Below are positions 47,378-60,512 of a stretch of DNA of 64,000 nt, piece by piece (within the stretch, counting starts at the first letter, position 1; every line of letters begins with the position of its first letter). The notes beneath the pieces are model-generated. The model was not told where the DNA came from and did not search any database. It saw only the letters and a program-made list of their open reading frames with translations. The position numbers were made by a program, and so were the translations under genes. Origin of the DNA: Balaenoptera acutorostrata (taxonomy: Eukaryota > Chordata > Mammalia > Artiodactyla > Balaenopteridae); assembly GCF_949987535.1 (NCBI RefSeq), contig NC_080067.1, forward strand, positions 2,294,001-2,358,000, written 5' to 3'.

Positions 47378-48566
47378 TGTTCACTATTATTATTATTGAA
47401 ATATAATTGACATACAACTTTATATCAGTTTCAGGGATACAACATAATGCTTCAATATTTGTATATATTGCAAAATGATCACTATAGTAAGTCTAGTTAA
47501 TATTCATCATCATACATAGTTACAGATTCGTTTTTTCTTGTGGTGAGAACTTCTAAATTTTGCTCTCTTAGAAACTCAAATGTGCAATGCAGTATTATCA
47601 GCTATTGTCACCAAGCTGTACATTACATCCCCAGGACTTATTTATTTTATAACTGGAAGGTTGTACCTTTTGAGGACCTTCACTCATTTTGCCTGCACCT
47701 CACCCCCTCAGTGCCACCCCCCGCCCCCACCTCTGGAAACCACCAATCTGTTCTCTGTATCTACGAGTTCAGTTTTTTCGTTTTTGTTTTTTAGATTCCA
47801 CATATAAGTGAGATCGTATGGTATTTTTTTTCTGTCTGACTTGTGTCACTTAGCATGATGCCCTCAAGGTCCATTCATGTTGTCACAAATGGCAGGATTT
47901 CCTTCTTGTTTAATGGCTAAATAATAAATATATATCACATTTAAAAAACCAATTCATCCATTGATGGACACTTAGATTGTTTTCATTTCTTAGCTATTGT
48001 AAATAATTCTGCATTGAACATGGGGATGCAGATATCTTTTCAAGTCAGTGTTTTCATTTTCTTTGAATAATTACTAAGAAGTGGGAGTTCTGAATCACGT
48101 GGTAGTTCTATTTTTAATTTTCTGAGGAACCTCTATACTGTTTTCCATAGTGGCTGCACCAATTTACATTCCCACCAACAGTGCATAAGGATTCCCTTTT
48201 CTCCTCCTCCTCACCAACACTTGTTATTTCTTATCTTTTTGATGACAGCTATTCTAACAGGTGTGAGGTGATACCTCATCGTGGTTTTGATTTGTATTTC
48301 TCTGATGATTAGTGATGTTGAGCACCTTTTCATGTACCTGTTGGCCGTCTATCTGTATGTCGTCTTTGGAAAAATGTTTATTCAGATCTTCCACCCATTT
48401 ATCAATCAGATTTTTTTTTTTTTTTTTTTTGCTATTGGGTTATATGTATTCTGTACATATTTTGGGTATTAACCCCTTATCAGATTTGTGACTTGCAAAT
48501 ATTTTCTCCCATTCCATAGGTTGCCTTTTCATTGCCTTTTCATTAATGGTTTCCTTTGCTATGTAT
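47378..48566 (-). mobile_element. L1 (L1MA/B-like) inserted in reverse into the L1M
   Basis: The complement of an L1 3' UTR and ORF2 end: 'ttgaaatataattgacatac', 'agattccacatataagtgag', 'ccatagtggctgcaccaatt'. The edges TATGTTCACTATTATT (47377) and TATGTATATTATT (48560) may be the diverged target duplication. Contains a T run at 48413-48431. Confidence 0.85.
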
Positions 48567-48690
48567 ATTATTTTGACTGTGGTGATGATTTCACAGGTGT
48601 ATACATATGTCAAAACTTATCCAATTTTACACTTTAAATATGTGCCGTTTAATGTATGTCAATCACACCTCAATAGAGCTGTCCTAGAAA
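48567..48690 (+). mobile_element. Old L1M element, resumed 3' end
   Basis: 'gactgtggtgatgatttcac', 'gtatacatatgtcaaaactt' and 'cacacctcaatagagctgtc' complete the element broken at 47377. Confidence 0.85.
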
Positions 48691-48809
48691 ACAGTATTTA
48701 ATAAAATATTTAGCACTCAGTATAGTACAGGCACTGACCCTTGAGGAGAAATGCTGGCCATGTCAGTATGTGACAGCTGAATACCAACCAGCCTTGGTTG
48801 CAAAGGTGC

Positions 48810-49615
48810 TCAACTGGTTTTCCGGGAATGAAATTTAAGACCACAATGTAATAACAGCACTACATACCTACCAACACGGCTAAAATTAACACAATCAAAC
48901 AAGGAATGATACAAAGGGTGTGCAAAGATGTGGCGAAATCTGACTTTTCATACATTTGCCAATAGAAATCAAAATTTGTACAACTATCTTGGAAAACCAT
49001 TTGCCAATATCTACTGAAATCTGATATACTTCAACCTCTAGTACATGGGGACTTCAATCCTACGTACGTACCCAATAGAGATGGGGATATATCCAATAGA
49101 GATGGGGATGTACCCAATAGAGATGCATACATATGTTCATATAAAAGACATGTAAAAAATAGCCATAGCATCATTAATCATAATAGCCCCAAACGGAAAA
49201 CTAACCAAACATCCATCAGTAGTAGAAGGAATAAATAAAATATGACATATTCGACCATTACATACTATTAGGCAATGTGAGAGAATGAACTTTAACTACA
49301 GGCAACGGCATGGACGAATGCCACAATCATAATATTGAGTGAAAGAAGCCAGAAACACGCAAAGAAGTACAACTCCATGATTCTATTTTTATAAAGTTCA
49401 AAAACAGACCTAATTAATCTATGCTGTTACGAGTTAGGATACCTGTTACCCTTGAGTCAGGATCAGAGACCAGGAGGAGGTAGAAAGGGGTTTTGGTGCT
49501 CTGTTTCTTGATCTGCGTGCTGGCGACATGTGTATGGTCAGTTGTAAAAGAATTCCAAACTGTATCCTTACGATTTTCCCACTTTACTTCTATGTGTATT
49601 TCAATAAAGTGTTTA
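48810..49615 (+). mobile_element. Second old L1M 3' end with a local tandem repeat
   Basis: Diverged ORF2 end and 3' UTR finishing 'tgtgtatttcaataaagtgt'. Three copies of a 'cccaatagagatggggat' unit occur at 49070-49130. Confidence 0.75.
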
Positions 49616-52571
49616 CTTAAAAATAGAGTGTGGATGGGACAGATGACTGACAGATTTTTTTTTTTTTTTTTTTTTTAACTCTTCTCAATTGGTCCTTGGA
49701 TTGAAAAAGTTTGAGAACAACTACTCCGGTCAACAGTCTTGAGAAGGTGAGGTGCTCTCACCACAAGCATGTCAAGCACTGGGAGGGAAAGGGAGGCCGG
49801 GGTCCGGGGAGTCACTACAGAACCAGCCTTGAATATTTAACTCTAAGTACAAAGAGCATCTTGATGAAACCTCATGTCAGCATCTACATAATCAGGTCTC
49901 TTATTTAACACCAAAATCTAATGAAGAAACACCAAAGCCTCAATATATCAGGATATTTTTTTTTTATATGTATATACTGCTATTTTATTTCAATCACACA
50001 AAGTTAGTGTGTAGGAAATTTAAATGAAACAGTACGGTAAGAATAGTGGAGAACCAAAAAAGTCTAAAAAGGAAGTATACCTAAAGCATGAGAATTCAGT
50101 ATTCATTACTGTTTCATCTTCAGTTCTGACTGACACTTGATGCTTTTAAATTCTAAAACAAACTTTGAGATCACGATGATGATTCTGAAGAGATTTCAGC
50201 ACCACCACTAACGTTTGTACATTCAGTTGGTTTGCAATTGACTTTTAGCCATTTACATAGTGCATAGTACAGATTTGTCACAGGTTGGATCACAGCGTTG
50301 AAGGAAAGAAATACCTTCCTATCTGCATGTAATTTTTATCTTTTTAAATAAATATCTAAGAAATTAAACACAGGAGAAAGAAGGGAATGAGGGACAGAGG
50401 ACAAAAGAAAAATAAAATATCCATTTTCCTCTAGATAATAGTTTGCTATCAATTTCCCATCAAGAAGCACCTTGACCACAATGTAATAGTAGAAGCCAAG
50501 AGTGATTAGATAACTTACAGACTCATTTCCAGGAGGGCCCAGCTCTGTGATGCCCCGTGAGGACCGTCCCTCATGCCTCCCACAATCCCTGGATGACAGA
50601 CAATTGTTTAAGCGGGATGGTGATTCCATTTGCAGTTGGCCATTTCCCCAAAGTCAGCTGCTTCCACACTGCCCTCACCCAGTTCCTAACCTCCCGCTGC
50701 ACTGCCCCTGCTGGCAAGGAGTCCTTCCTGTACTATCCCTCTCCCTCAGAGTCCCCTGCTGTCTCTCCAGCTGTCCCTGCATCCTTTGGATTTGCTTAGA
50801 GTTCAGGTCGCTTGGCATCTCCTCTCCGGATGCCCAGGGATCACCGTCCTTTCAGCCAATCAATTCTCCTTTTTGATAGTAGCTCATCAAGACAAAGGGG
50901 TACAGGCCAGGCTCTGAAGGACATTCCTTGGCCTTGATGTGGAGTACTGGTTCTTATCTAGGGCAGTACTATTCCTAGGTTGCTTTGTGAGTCTTTAGGA
51001 GATACCGTGGTTGCCTCTTTGACTGAGGGCACTCCTGGCATTTAGTGGGTGGTGCTAGAGATGTCAGTGGTTCTGTACAAGGAAGCACTACCCATGTCCC
51101 ATGTGACTTTAGAAGGCAGGTAATCCACGCAGGTACATAACCTGAACCTAGAAACAAATTCCTTCTCCTACAAACACACAAACTATTTTTTGCACGGTTT
51201 TAAATATGCACTGGACCTTTCAAGATGCGATTACCTTGTGGGTTGAGGGAAGAGTGTACTTTACATTGTGCAGAACTTTACTAAGAGCTGTTCATCATCT
51301 CAGAACATTACACTGATTCACTGAAACCTCACCTCTATCCATCTGCGTTGTAGCTGCTGCTTTCTCTGTGGTTCTAAATAAAGGTATGAACATTAGGCTA
51401 CCTTATCGTGTCTTCTAGTGGAGACATGACCAAACATTTATATATTAAAATATATATTCATCTATTACAAATAACTTTCATTTTTCCTTTATATTATCAT
51501 TGGGATATTATGCTGACTTTTTTTAAAGGTTTTGTGCAGGTAGATTATATTATCTATGAAATTCATTTCAGAATGGAATAGGATGTTTTCTAAAATATTT
51601 AGTATATAATGGAGATATGGAGTTTCAAAGGGCTGGGATCCACTGATTTACAGAAACAGCTCCAATTCCTCTGAAAAATTTTCAAATGCTTTTGTAAGAT
51701 CTTGTCTTCTTATGCCAAATATAAGCTGACCTTTGCCCAGTGGTGTGCTGGTAAGTATTTAACAACTGGCTCTCTGTGGGGGAGAAGCCCTGATTCACAG
51801 TATTTGCTGATTTCCACCGTGTAAATACTCTGATCGTGGCCAAGTTCAAGAATCATCTAACATGACATCACTGGACTGAGGGTTGAGTAGAGATACCAAA
51901 TGTGAGCTCCGGTAACTTATACAAGTAAGGGGACCTGAAGACCCCTAGGTCATCAATTTTCTGCTTAGACACCACCCCATTTTTTTCTAGGTTTTGTCTA
52001 CCAGGGCTCAGGGATCATAAAGTAAATTAAGCGAAGACTAAATAAATGAAAAAAGTCACAACTTTGTACAAGTAACATAGATACTACAAGGCTCAGATTC
52101 AAAGGGAATGCAGACAGGCATGAATGAAAGAGTTCTCTATGTAGTCAGCTGATGTCAGTTAAAATTCCAGGATAAAAAGAACTGCCTTGTTCAGATGAGA
52201 ACTAGAGGACACTGCAATATGTTTCTTGTGTTTATTCTGCCCCTGGTTTTAGAGAAAACTCTAGAGACAGATTTGTGAAACTGTTTCAGGGCAGCACCTG
52301 GGAAAGGACCATTTGGCCAACCAGCCAGTGGAAATCCACGCACAGGAGGCTGGCCCTACCTGGTGGTATCTTAGCTTCTTGTGAGTGCTTGAGTGATAGG
52401 GTAACTCACGCTCAGCTCTTCTGTTACCATTTTCAGGACTGGGGGATCCACACGGTGTGTCTGGCCAGAGTACAAGAGGAATGAATGGTGGATGAATTAT
52501 CAGCTAAGAGAAAGGATGAAATTAAGAACTGGATTGGTGTAAGTGATGCTCAAACATGAAAAAAGGATCAA
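49616..52571. other. Unassigned DNA upstream of RARB P2
   Basis: A T run at 49659-49677 and a possible MER5A remnant at 51028-51075 ('actcctggcatttagtgggt'). No exon or RNA gene is recognised. 50520-50880 is richer in GC with no identifiable product. Confidence 0.3.
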
Positions 52572-52583
52572 GATCCAATGAGA

Positions 52584-52848
52584 GGGACTTCCCCGGTGGC
52601 ACAGTAGTTAAGAATCCGCCTGCCAGTGCAGGGGACACGGGTTTGAGCCCTGGTCCGGGAAGATCCCACATGCCGCGGAGCAACTGAGCTCATGCGCCAC
52701 AACTACTGAAGCCCGCACACCTAGAGCCCGTGCTCCGCGACAAGAGAAGCCACCTCAACGAGAAGCCCGCGCACCACAACAAAGAGTAGCCCCCGTTCGT
52801 CACACCTAGAGAAAGCCCACACACAGCAATGAAGACCCAACACAGCCA

Positions 52849-52887
<39 letters not shown>

Positions 52888-52888
52888 A
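52584..52888 (+). mobile_element. Long CHR-type SINE with (AAAT)n tail
   Basis: Starts gggacttccccggtggcaca; tail has about ten TAAA units. Flanking near-repeats ATCCAATGAGA and ATCCAGTGGGA mark the target site. Confidence 0.92.
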
Positions 52889-52966
52889 TATCCAGTGGGA
52901 AACTGTCTGATGTCAATACACGTGTGTCTGATTTTGAATTTGTCCAGGACCAAAATTAGCCATATT

Positions 52967-53100
52967 TTCCTTCTTTTTTTTTCTTCTTTTTTCTGACCAC
53001 GCTGCGTGGCTTGTGGGATCTTGGTTTCCTGACCAGGGCTTGAACCTGGGCCTCCGCAGTGAAAGCACCAAGACCTAACCACTGGACCGCCAGGGAAGTC
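52967..53100 (-). mobile_element. Short CHR-type SINE
   Basis: Minus-strand read begins gggacttccctggcggtcca. Target duplication CCAAAATTAG(C/T)CATAT at about 52951-52965 and 53100-53114. Confidence 0.92.
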
Positions 53101-53117
53101 CCAAAATTAGTCATATG

Positions 53118-55583
53118 TTCATTGTTTCTGCAACTCCCCAATGAAGAACACTGAAGAATTCCTGGGATTTGAAAATAACGCCCTGTTGTAAAAAAAAGGC
53201 ATTAAAGTACCTGCTATACCCATGGGGATATTAACAGTGAAATTTCTGGAGAGCAGACGTCAGGGAATTGCCCAGCTGGCTTGGATGGACCCCAGGTTCT
53301 ACTGGCTACTTTAAATTTTGCATATTATTGATATTAGAGGGGATACCACCAGAGTCCTTTGTAATGATGAAAGCTAAATTTTGTACAGTTTGCCCTCTGC
53401 ATCCTTCTTTAGTGCTTTCAGATCTTCCGAAATTTCAAGCATAGTCCCACATCTGGAGATTCCAATGACCAGTGTTACTCTGGGACTTCGCATTCCCTGT
53501 GAATCCTGAATATTCACGCTGTTCAGAGAAGATCCTTGTACTCCACGGCACTGCAGAGTTAACACAATTTTGAATAAAGTCTCTAGTTTATGATGAATGT
53601 GTTCCAGACACGCGAAAGTTTACGGTGACTGTCAACCAAGAAAATGTGCAATCCCAGCAGATAATGGCATATGGTGCGTGATCTGATGGGGGGAAAGCAG
53701 GTTCCGAGCAGGTGCTTAACGACAAAAGCAAAGTCAGTTGTACGGTCTCTTGGGAAAACAACCAGAAAATAAAGGTGAAAGAATTTTTCTGGTGTGTCAG
53801 TAGAAGAAATTTGTGAGCTATACATTTTCTTCCGGTGTTGAGGAACGAGGGACAGAGAGCTAATGGCGGTGGGCTTAGGCCACGGTGGTCAGAGGGTCAG
53901 ACAGAATCACAAAGGACCTGCTGCATTGGGGCTCGCATTCTCGAGCATTTAATAGCATAGACGTTGCCGTTGTTGTTGTTATGTTTTATACGCCGTGGTG
54001 GCATTTGCTTTGCTTGCTGCCTGGGGCCAGGCAAATCATCCCTTAACCATTCTTTCATGGAAAAGAACTTCTGGTAGCACTGGAGACACTGCAGGAGTCA
54101 TAACTTCCTGACAGGTGTCTGGAGTGAGAACCGATTGCTTCCTCGGGTGTTACTGGGAATCAATAAGTGAGTGAGGGAGCGTGTCCTGCGCAGTTGATGA
54201 AAGATGACACGCATCATGTTTGCATCTCAGGTTGGGTTCCCATGGAAACAGATACTGAGAGAAGGTTTTGAGTGCATGTAGTGTATATGGGGCATCTCAG
54301 GAAGCAGCGGCTGCAGGTGGGGAAGTAAGATGGTGAAGGGACAGGCAGTTACAGGCTGTATCACTGAGAAGCCGCTGTGGGCAGTTGAAGTTCTGTCCTG
54401 CTGGGGGGCTTGGGGGGGAGTGTAGAACACACTTGAGAGTTAGCTATCCTCCCAAAAGAGCAAGAAGGCTGGAGGATTTATCCACCAACTTCCCACTGGC
54501 CCTTGTTGAGGGCTGTTTAGTTTTCTGACACTTCCAGCTTGCATGGCCTCAGAGCTGAGAATGCTCTGCTGGCCAGGAAACGCCTGCAGGCAGAGAACTG
54601 CAGGTCCTTACGCAAGCAGCCTCTGGTTTGTGCAGAGAGGAGGGTGAAGGATATGAACGGGGCTTGGCAGTCTCCTGCCAGTGTGTGTGCGTGTGTGTGT
54701 GCGTGCACAGATACACAAAAAGATGGACCTTGGAGAATGGAACTAAGATAGGCATGAAAAAGGGCGAGGTCTCAGCCAGCTGGTGGAATAGCGCTCAGAG
54801 GTACAGAAAGAGGAAATGCAAAGTAGAGTCAGGGATGGCAACAATTGTTGTGCCTTTAACTGAGAACATACTATGGTCAAATAGGCACCTTGGATACATT
54901 ATAAACTGTCTCTCCAGCAACGTTCAAGTTAAGTATCACTGTTCTCATATTACAGACGAGTTTCCGTTAACAAGTCTCAAATGCCAGTGAGTAATTTTCA
55001 TTTGAATCCAAGTCTGTTTTACTCAGAAGACTGTATTCTTCGGACTCCTACACTGCCTGGTATGTCCACCTGCTGATCTGTAGTGAGAAAGTTAGGTTCT
55101 GTTGAGGAACACTGCGAATATTGCACTACAGGCAGCAGGGAACCACTGAAGGCGCCTGATTTAAGGAGCACAGGCCAGCACACGCTGCAGCTGTCAAAAC
55201 CAGCCCGGAAAGATCGCGGTGGAGGCCGTGGTTAGGGAACTGTCCAAAAAGGCGGCTGGCAGAAAGAGGAAAACAGATAGCTGTGAAAGACAGCGCTTAC
55301 TTGAGAAAAAGGGGAGAAGTCGCTCCCCAGTAAAGACAGAAAGAGGGAAGCAAAGGTTACTCGGAGGTGTGAAAACAAGGGCGGAGGTGGGTGATGAACT
55401 GCCATGAGGATGCCCTGGCGTGAGCGCCAGCGAGCCCAGCCCTTGTCACCCTGAAGCGGGCAATGCAAAGTCCTGGAGAGTACGGGTCTGACGTCACGGT
55501 CGTGGCTAGGGCCTCTGTCACCCTGCCCTCATTGCTGTGGCTGATCTGGCTGCAAGGCAGATGATCGTGTCTTGAGCCATCCC
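53118..55583. other. Unassigned DNA
   Basis: 54230-54480 may be an old repeat ('tgggttcccatggaaacaga'). A GT-rich microsatellite lies at 54680-54707. Short minus-strand frames at 53374-53565 and 53583-53825 are open but match nothing I know. Confidence 0.3.
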
Positions 55584-55970
55584 TGTTACGGGCTGAATTG
55601 TGTTCTCCCAAAATTCATGTGTTGGAGTCTCAACCCACAGGGCCCCAGAATGTGACCAGATTGGGAGATAGGGTCTTTCGAGAGGTGACTGAGGTTGTTG
55701 AAATCAGGTTGTTAGGGTGAAGCCCTGACCCAACATGCCCGATATCCCAGTAAGAGGCAGACACCCCGGGGGGCACACGTGCACAGAGGGGTGACCTTGC
55801 GAGAGGGTGGCCGACTGCAAGTCAAGGAGAGATGCCTCGGCGGAACCCAGCCCGGAGGGCACCTTGATCCAGCACTTCCGGCCTCTGCACTGAGGGACAA
55901 TAACTGACTGTTGTTTAAGCCAGCCAGTCTGTGGTATTTTGTCATGGCAGCCCTCGCAGACCAGCACAGT
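55584..55970 (+). mobile_element. MLT1/MST-type ERVL-MaLR solo LTR
   Basis: Starts 'tgttacgggctgaattgtgt', continues 'tgtgaccagattgggagata', and ends 'ttgtttaagccagccagtct' with 'gtcatggcagccct'. Classic MaLR LTR; no internal region. Confidence 0.88.
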
Positions 55971-58960
55971 CCCTGATGAAGGCTTTGTGCTTCCCCAGAA
56001 CATGTGCCTTCCCGCAGAGAGGAGGACAGGTCTTCCAATGCACAGCTAATCTCTTTAGTGGAACTTCCAAAGAAGGGTTTAAGCATGTCCAGTAGGTGGT
56101 CATGTGCCTCTGTGACCTGAGTGCGGCCAGGCCTGGATAGGGAAGGATGCCTGAGCGTGCTGGTGAAGGTTAGAGTCGTGGGAATAGACGGCAGTCCTGT
56201 GAAAAAGGAGGGAGGACCAAGGACACTACCCCTCACGGTCAGATGGCGGGAGCCGACCAAAGAAGGAAGAGCGGGAATACCCTCAGAAGAGTGACCATGG
56301 CATCACTGCTACTAATGCTGCCACCAAACAGGCTCCAAAGGTTCCCTTGGCTTATGCCATTCCTCTGGACAGTCTACCCCTTTCTCATCAACGCCAAGGG
56401 CTGGCTCTTATCTCACATCTGCTGTGAAACCTCCCGCGACCAACAGAACAGATCACGCTTTCTCATCTCTCCGTGACGGAAATGTATCTGTGCTCTACAG
56501 TACTGAAGGCATTAGGCACACGTGGATATGGAGTGCTGGACATGCAGCCGGTGTGACTGAAGAACAGAAAATTTAATCCCATTTTAATGTAAACAGCCAC
56601 ATGCTGCTAGTGGCTAACACTATCTGGTGCTTACCGTGCCCGTCCTGGCATTTCACACGTGCCTCTCCGTTCTCCATCCACGTGGTGAGCCAGGTGAGAG
56701 CAGGGGTTCTCTCTTAAGTGGCTTTGTATCCCCACACCACCAAGCCCAGTGCCTGATACACAGAGATCCTTACAACACGTCTGAGAGCACACCACTATGG
56801 TTGCCATTTTGTCTCCGATCATCGATCTAGTAGATTACTTGTCAATCCTGTGGCTCAAAAGGAAACACTTTTAATGACTTTCATGAGTTCCACCAGGTGC
56901 CAGGTCTCTGCTCCACTTTCCGGGGAACGAAAGATGGTTAAAACATAGCCTTGGCCTCTAAGGGCTCAGGTCTCATGCAGAGGGCAGAGAAGCAAATCTA
57001 GGCTCGCCTCTCAGATGGGCAAATGCCATTTAGGCAGGCCTGCAGTCTACCTTGTGGGATTTAAGATTGTCCTCCTTGTACTTTTTTCTCGGGTCCTACA
57101 GAATCAATTTTCTTTCCCACAGACTGAAAAAATATGGAACAAATGTTGACAGGGCAGGACACCTTTTAGGATCCCTGACAAAATGCAGTGAGTGAATTAT
57201 GTTTTTTGAGAAGCCATCACCAGCTGGAAGGTGGGAGTATAAGAGGAGTGCGGGATGGTCTTCCAGGTCAGAGACTTTGAAAAACTTCACTTGTTTCATG
57301 TAACTGAAAGTGTCACAATGACGACCTACCATCAAAGAGGGTCTTTCTCTGTGGGCAATGCTTGAAATACAGAGGCCACGCCTAACTGATCACGTTCCTT
57401 TCCCTGTCCCATCTCGACCCCCGACTCTGGGGACCTTGCGCATAGTAGGTGCTCAGAAAGTATCTGCTGGAGAGTGAACAGGAGAACCTGTTGAGGAGTA
57501 TCTATGCTTCCTCTCTCTACACGGGGCCGATTCTCCAGTCCCTAGAACCCTATCCTTCCAGAAAATGGGGGATAGTAAGGAAGCAGGTCTTCCTTTGGTC
57601 TAATAGGCAGTAACTGTTGGAAAAAAACAGTCCTCCAGGGATTTAAAGGGGGTAAGCGTTAGCAAGCCAGCTCTGTACCAGGGAGCGCGTTTCTGCTGGC
57701 TACACAGCGCACCAGGCCAGCTAAGCTAACCCTGCAGGGATGTTAGACGGAGTATAGCCACAACCTTGTGAATGTGGAGGGAAGCCCACCGGGCTGTGCC
57801 AGCTCTGCTCGTCAGTGAGGGGAGCCCTCTGCAGAGGACGAAGTAGTAAGGACTGGCCAGGAGAGTGTCAAACACCCTGAGACTCCAAGGACATGTTGAC
57901 AAGTCTCACTCCTCCCTGCTTTCCTCAAATCAGAATCAAGCAGTACAAGCACGAGACGTTTCCAGATCGGGTTTACACAGTTCAAGACGGGGCTCTTCCC
58001 TGCCTTCTCAGCAGCCTCTGACAGGCTCCAGGTGGGTGCTGTCCAAGAAGAAAAAACACCAGAAACCCTGAAATATTCAGTACAGTGTTATTAGGGAGGC
58101 TTTGCCCTTCAACTATAAGCTTCTGGGGAAAAAATATCTAGTGTTTTGTTTTGTTTTGTTCTGTTTTTTTAAGAAAAAGGATTCACAGCTTGTAAAACTT
58201 GGCATCTTAAAAAAAAAATAAAGATGACTGATTTCATAAAAGAAAAAGAAATGGAAATAAAAGTGCTAAATAGCAGCACTCAAATGTCAAAGAAGACAAG
58301 ATTTTCCAGGAAAATATCAGTGATCAAAAAGCTGAAAAAGTTATTAGGATGGCAGTATTGTTTGAGACACAGTCTCTCCTTACTTCAGAGCAGATTAAAA
58401 AAAAATAATAAAATCACAGAGCTGATGTTTTTATTTTTGTTCTGGTTCTAAAGTTAAGCCAGGGTAACTTTATCCTAGCCTGATCTGCCTAGGTTTACTC
58501 TGGTTTAAAGGCAAAGTTGAGGTCAAGTTGAACAATAGTGTCTCATTCTCCAGCCTCAATCACATGTACTCAATGAAGCTTCTCATGGTTTTACTTCTAA
58601 ACCATGAACAAATCAAGTGTTGAAAGAAATTGGCTTTGAGTAATTGGGTTTTATCCAACTTGGGATTCAAATTATGTTCTTTAAACTACTGTGATGTGTT
58701 CCACCAATTTTGGACAATTCATGGCCTTTTTTTGTCTATAAAATTCCTTTGTCCCATTCTCTCTCTTCTCGCCTTCTGGGAATCCAAATATATATGTTAA
58801 AACTTTTTAATATGTCTCCTATGTGTCTCTTTTCTGTATTTTCCACCCAACGAAGTCTTCTCCCTGCTTCAGTCTGAATGCTTTTCCCTGACCTATCTGA
58901 CAGGTCACTTATCCTCTCTTCAGCTGTGTCCAAGCTACTATTAAACTCATCTAATGAGAT
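55971..58960. other. Unassigned DNA with minor L2 remnant
   Basis: An L2-like end at 57418-57480 ('gcatagtaggtgctcagaaa'). Otherwise no recognisable gene or repeat. Confidence 0.35.
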
Positions 58961-58964
58961 CTTC

Positions 58965-59265
58965 ATTTTTAAAAAAAATTTTATTGGAGTATAGCCGATT
59001 TACAATGTTGTAGACCTTCATTTCAGTCAGTATATTTTTCATTACAGAATTTCCACTTGATTCTTTTAAAAAGATTTTAAAAATTTAAAAATTTGTTTTA
59101 AAATTTTTATTGGGGTATAGTTGCTTTACAATGTTGTGTTAGTATCTGCTGTACAGCAAAGTGAATCAGCCATAAGTATACATATACCTCCTCTTTTTTG
59201 GATTTCCTTACCATTTAGGTCACCACAGAGCATTGACTAGAGTTCCCTGTGCTATACTGATTCTT
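58965..59265 (-). mobile_element. L1 3' UTR fragments, two pieces
   Basis: 'attttattggagtatagccg' (58979) and 'ttttattggggtatagttgc' (59105), the latter followed by 'tctgctgtacagcaaagtga' and 'agttccctgtgctatactga'. The doubled start suggests two insertions or a local rearrangement. Confidence 0.82.
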
Positions 59266-59784
59266 TTTTAATAGGGGCTAGTTTTCTGGTGAAATTCTCC
59301 CTCCTACCATTTATTTCTTGAATGTGCTAATGACATTTATTTAAAAAATAAGGATTGTAATTATCTTTAGAGATAAGTGTAGTATCTGGATCACCTACGT
59401 GTCTGTTTCTATTATATGTTTCTTCTTGGTCCTATTTCTTAGTTTCTTACTTTTTTATTAAGTTTTGATGGAATGAAGAACATTGTGTATGAAAATTTTA
59501 GAGGCTCTGGATGATGTTATCTTCCTTTAGCAAGTCAACCCTCTCTGGAGGTAAAAGGTAAATCTCAACATCTAGAGCAGGGGGATCTTACCTCAGTCTA
59601 AGCAAGGGCTCAGTTGACCTGAGAGAAAGTTTTACCTTTCTCAGGCTGGGTCAACCTTGAGTTCACCCATCCCGAGGGTGTTGCTTCCTAGAGGTCCCAA
59701 GAAGAGCTTTGTTTATGAGAGCCTCTCCCCAGAATTCTCTTTTTTGCCTTTCCAGCACCATGAGATTCTGAAAACCTCACTCTT

Positions 59785-60123
59785 TTTTAAAATAATTAAT
59801 TAATTAATTAATTAATTAATTTTTGGCTGCATTGGGTCTTCGTTGCTGCACGTGGGCTTTCTCTAGTTGCGGCGAGCGGGGGCTACTCTTTGTTGCGGTG
59901 CGCGGGCTTCTCATTGCGGTGGCTTCTCTTGTTGCGGAGCACGGGCTCTAGGCGCGCGGGCTTCAGTAGTTGTGGCTCACGGGCTCTAGAGCACAGGCTC
60001 AGTAGTTGTGGCATATGGGCTTAGGTGCTTGGCGGCAATGTGGGATCTTCCCAGACCAGGGCTCGAACCTGTGTCCCCTCATTGACAGGTGGATTCTTAA
60101 CCGCTGCGCCACGAGGGAAGCCC
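59785..60123 (-). mobile_element. Long CHR-type SINE with (TTAA)n tail
   Basis: Minus-strand read begins ggggcttccctcgtggcgca; flanking CCTCACTC at 59776-59783 and 60123-60130. Confidence 0.92.
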
Positions 60124-60200
60124 CTCACTCTGCTTTTTAGCAGCTTTTCCTTTGCTTGACTTCTTAACCTTTGCCTTATGCAATTAAGCATGAAAAACTT

Positions 60201-60512
60201 GGGGCTTCCCTGGTGGCGCAGTGGTTGAGAATCTGCCTGCCAATGCGGGGGACACGGGTTCGAGCCCTGGTCTGGGAACATCCCACATACCGCGGAGCAG
60301 CTGGGCCCGTGAGCCACAACTACTGAGCCTGCACGTCTGGAGCCTGTGCTCCGCAACAAGAGAGGCCGCGATAGTGAGAGGCCCGCGCACCGCGATGAAG
60401 AGTGGCCTCCGCTTGCCGCAACTAGAGAAAGCCCTCGCACAGAAACGGAGACCCAACACAGCCATAAATAAATAAATAAATAAAATTTTTTTTAAAAAAA
60501 GGAGTTACACTT
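60201..60512 (+). mobile_element. Long CHR-type SINE
   Basis: Starts ggggcttccctggtggcgca, TAAA tail at 60462-60483. Flanks 'gcatgaaaaactt' and 'gaatgaaaaattt' resemble a duplicated target. It lies 80 bp from the reverse copy at 59785-60123, forming a near-inverted pair. Confidence 0.9.

Noticed and set aside
51729..51742. DR1-like nuclear receptor site (TGACCTTTGCCCA)
   Set aside because: A single match of this degenerate motif is expected by chance over 64 kb, and nothing around it suggests an enhancer.
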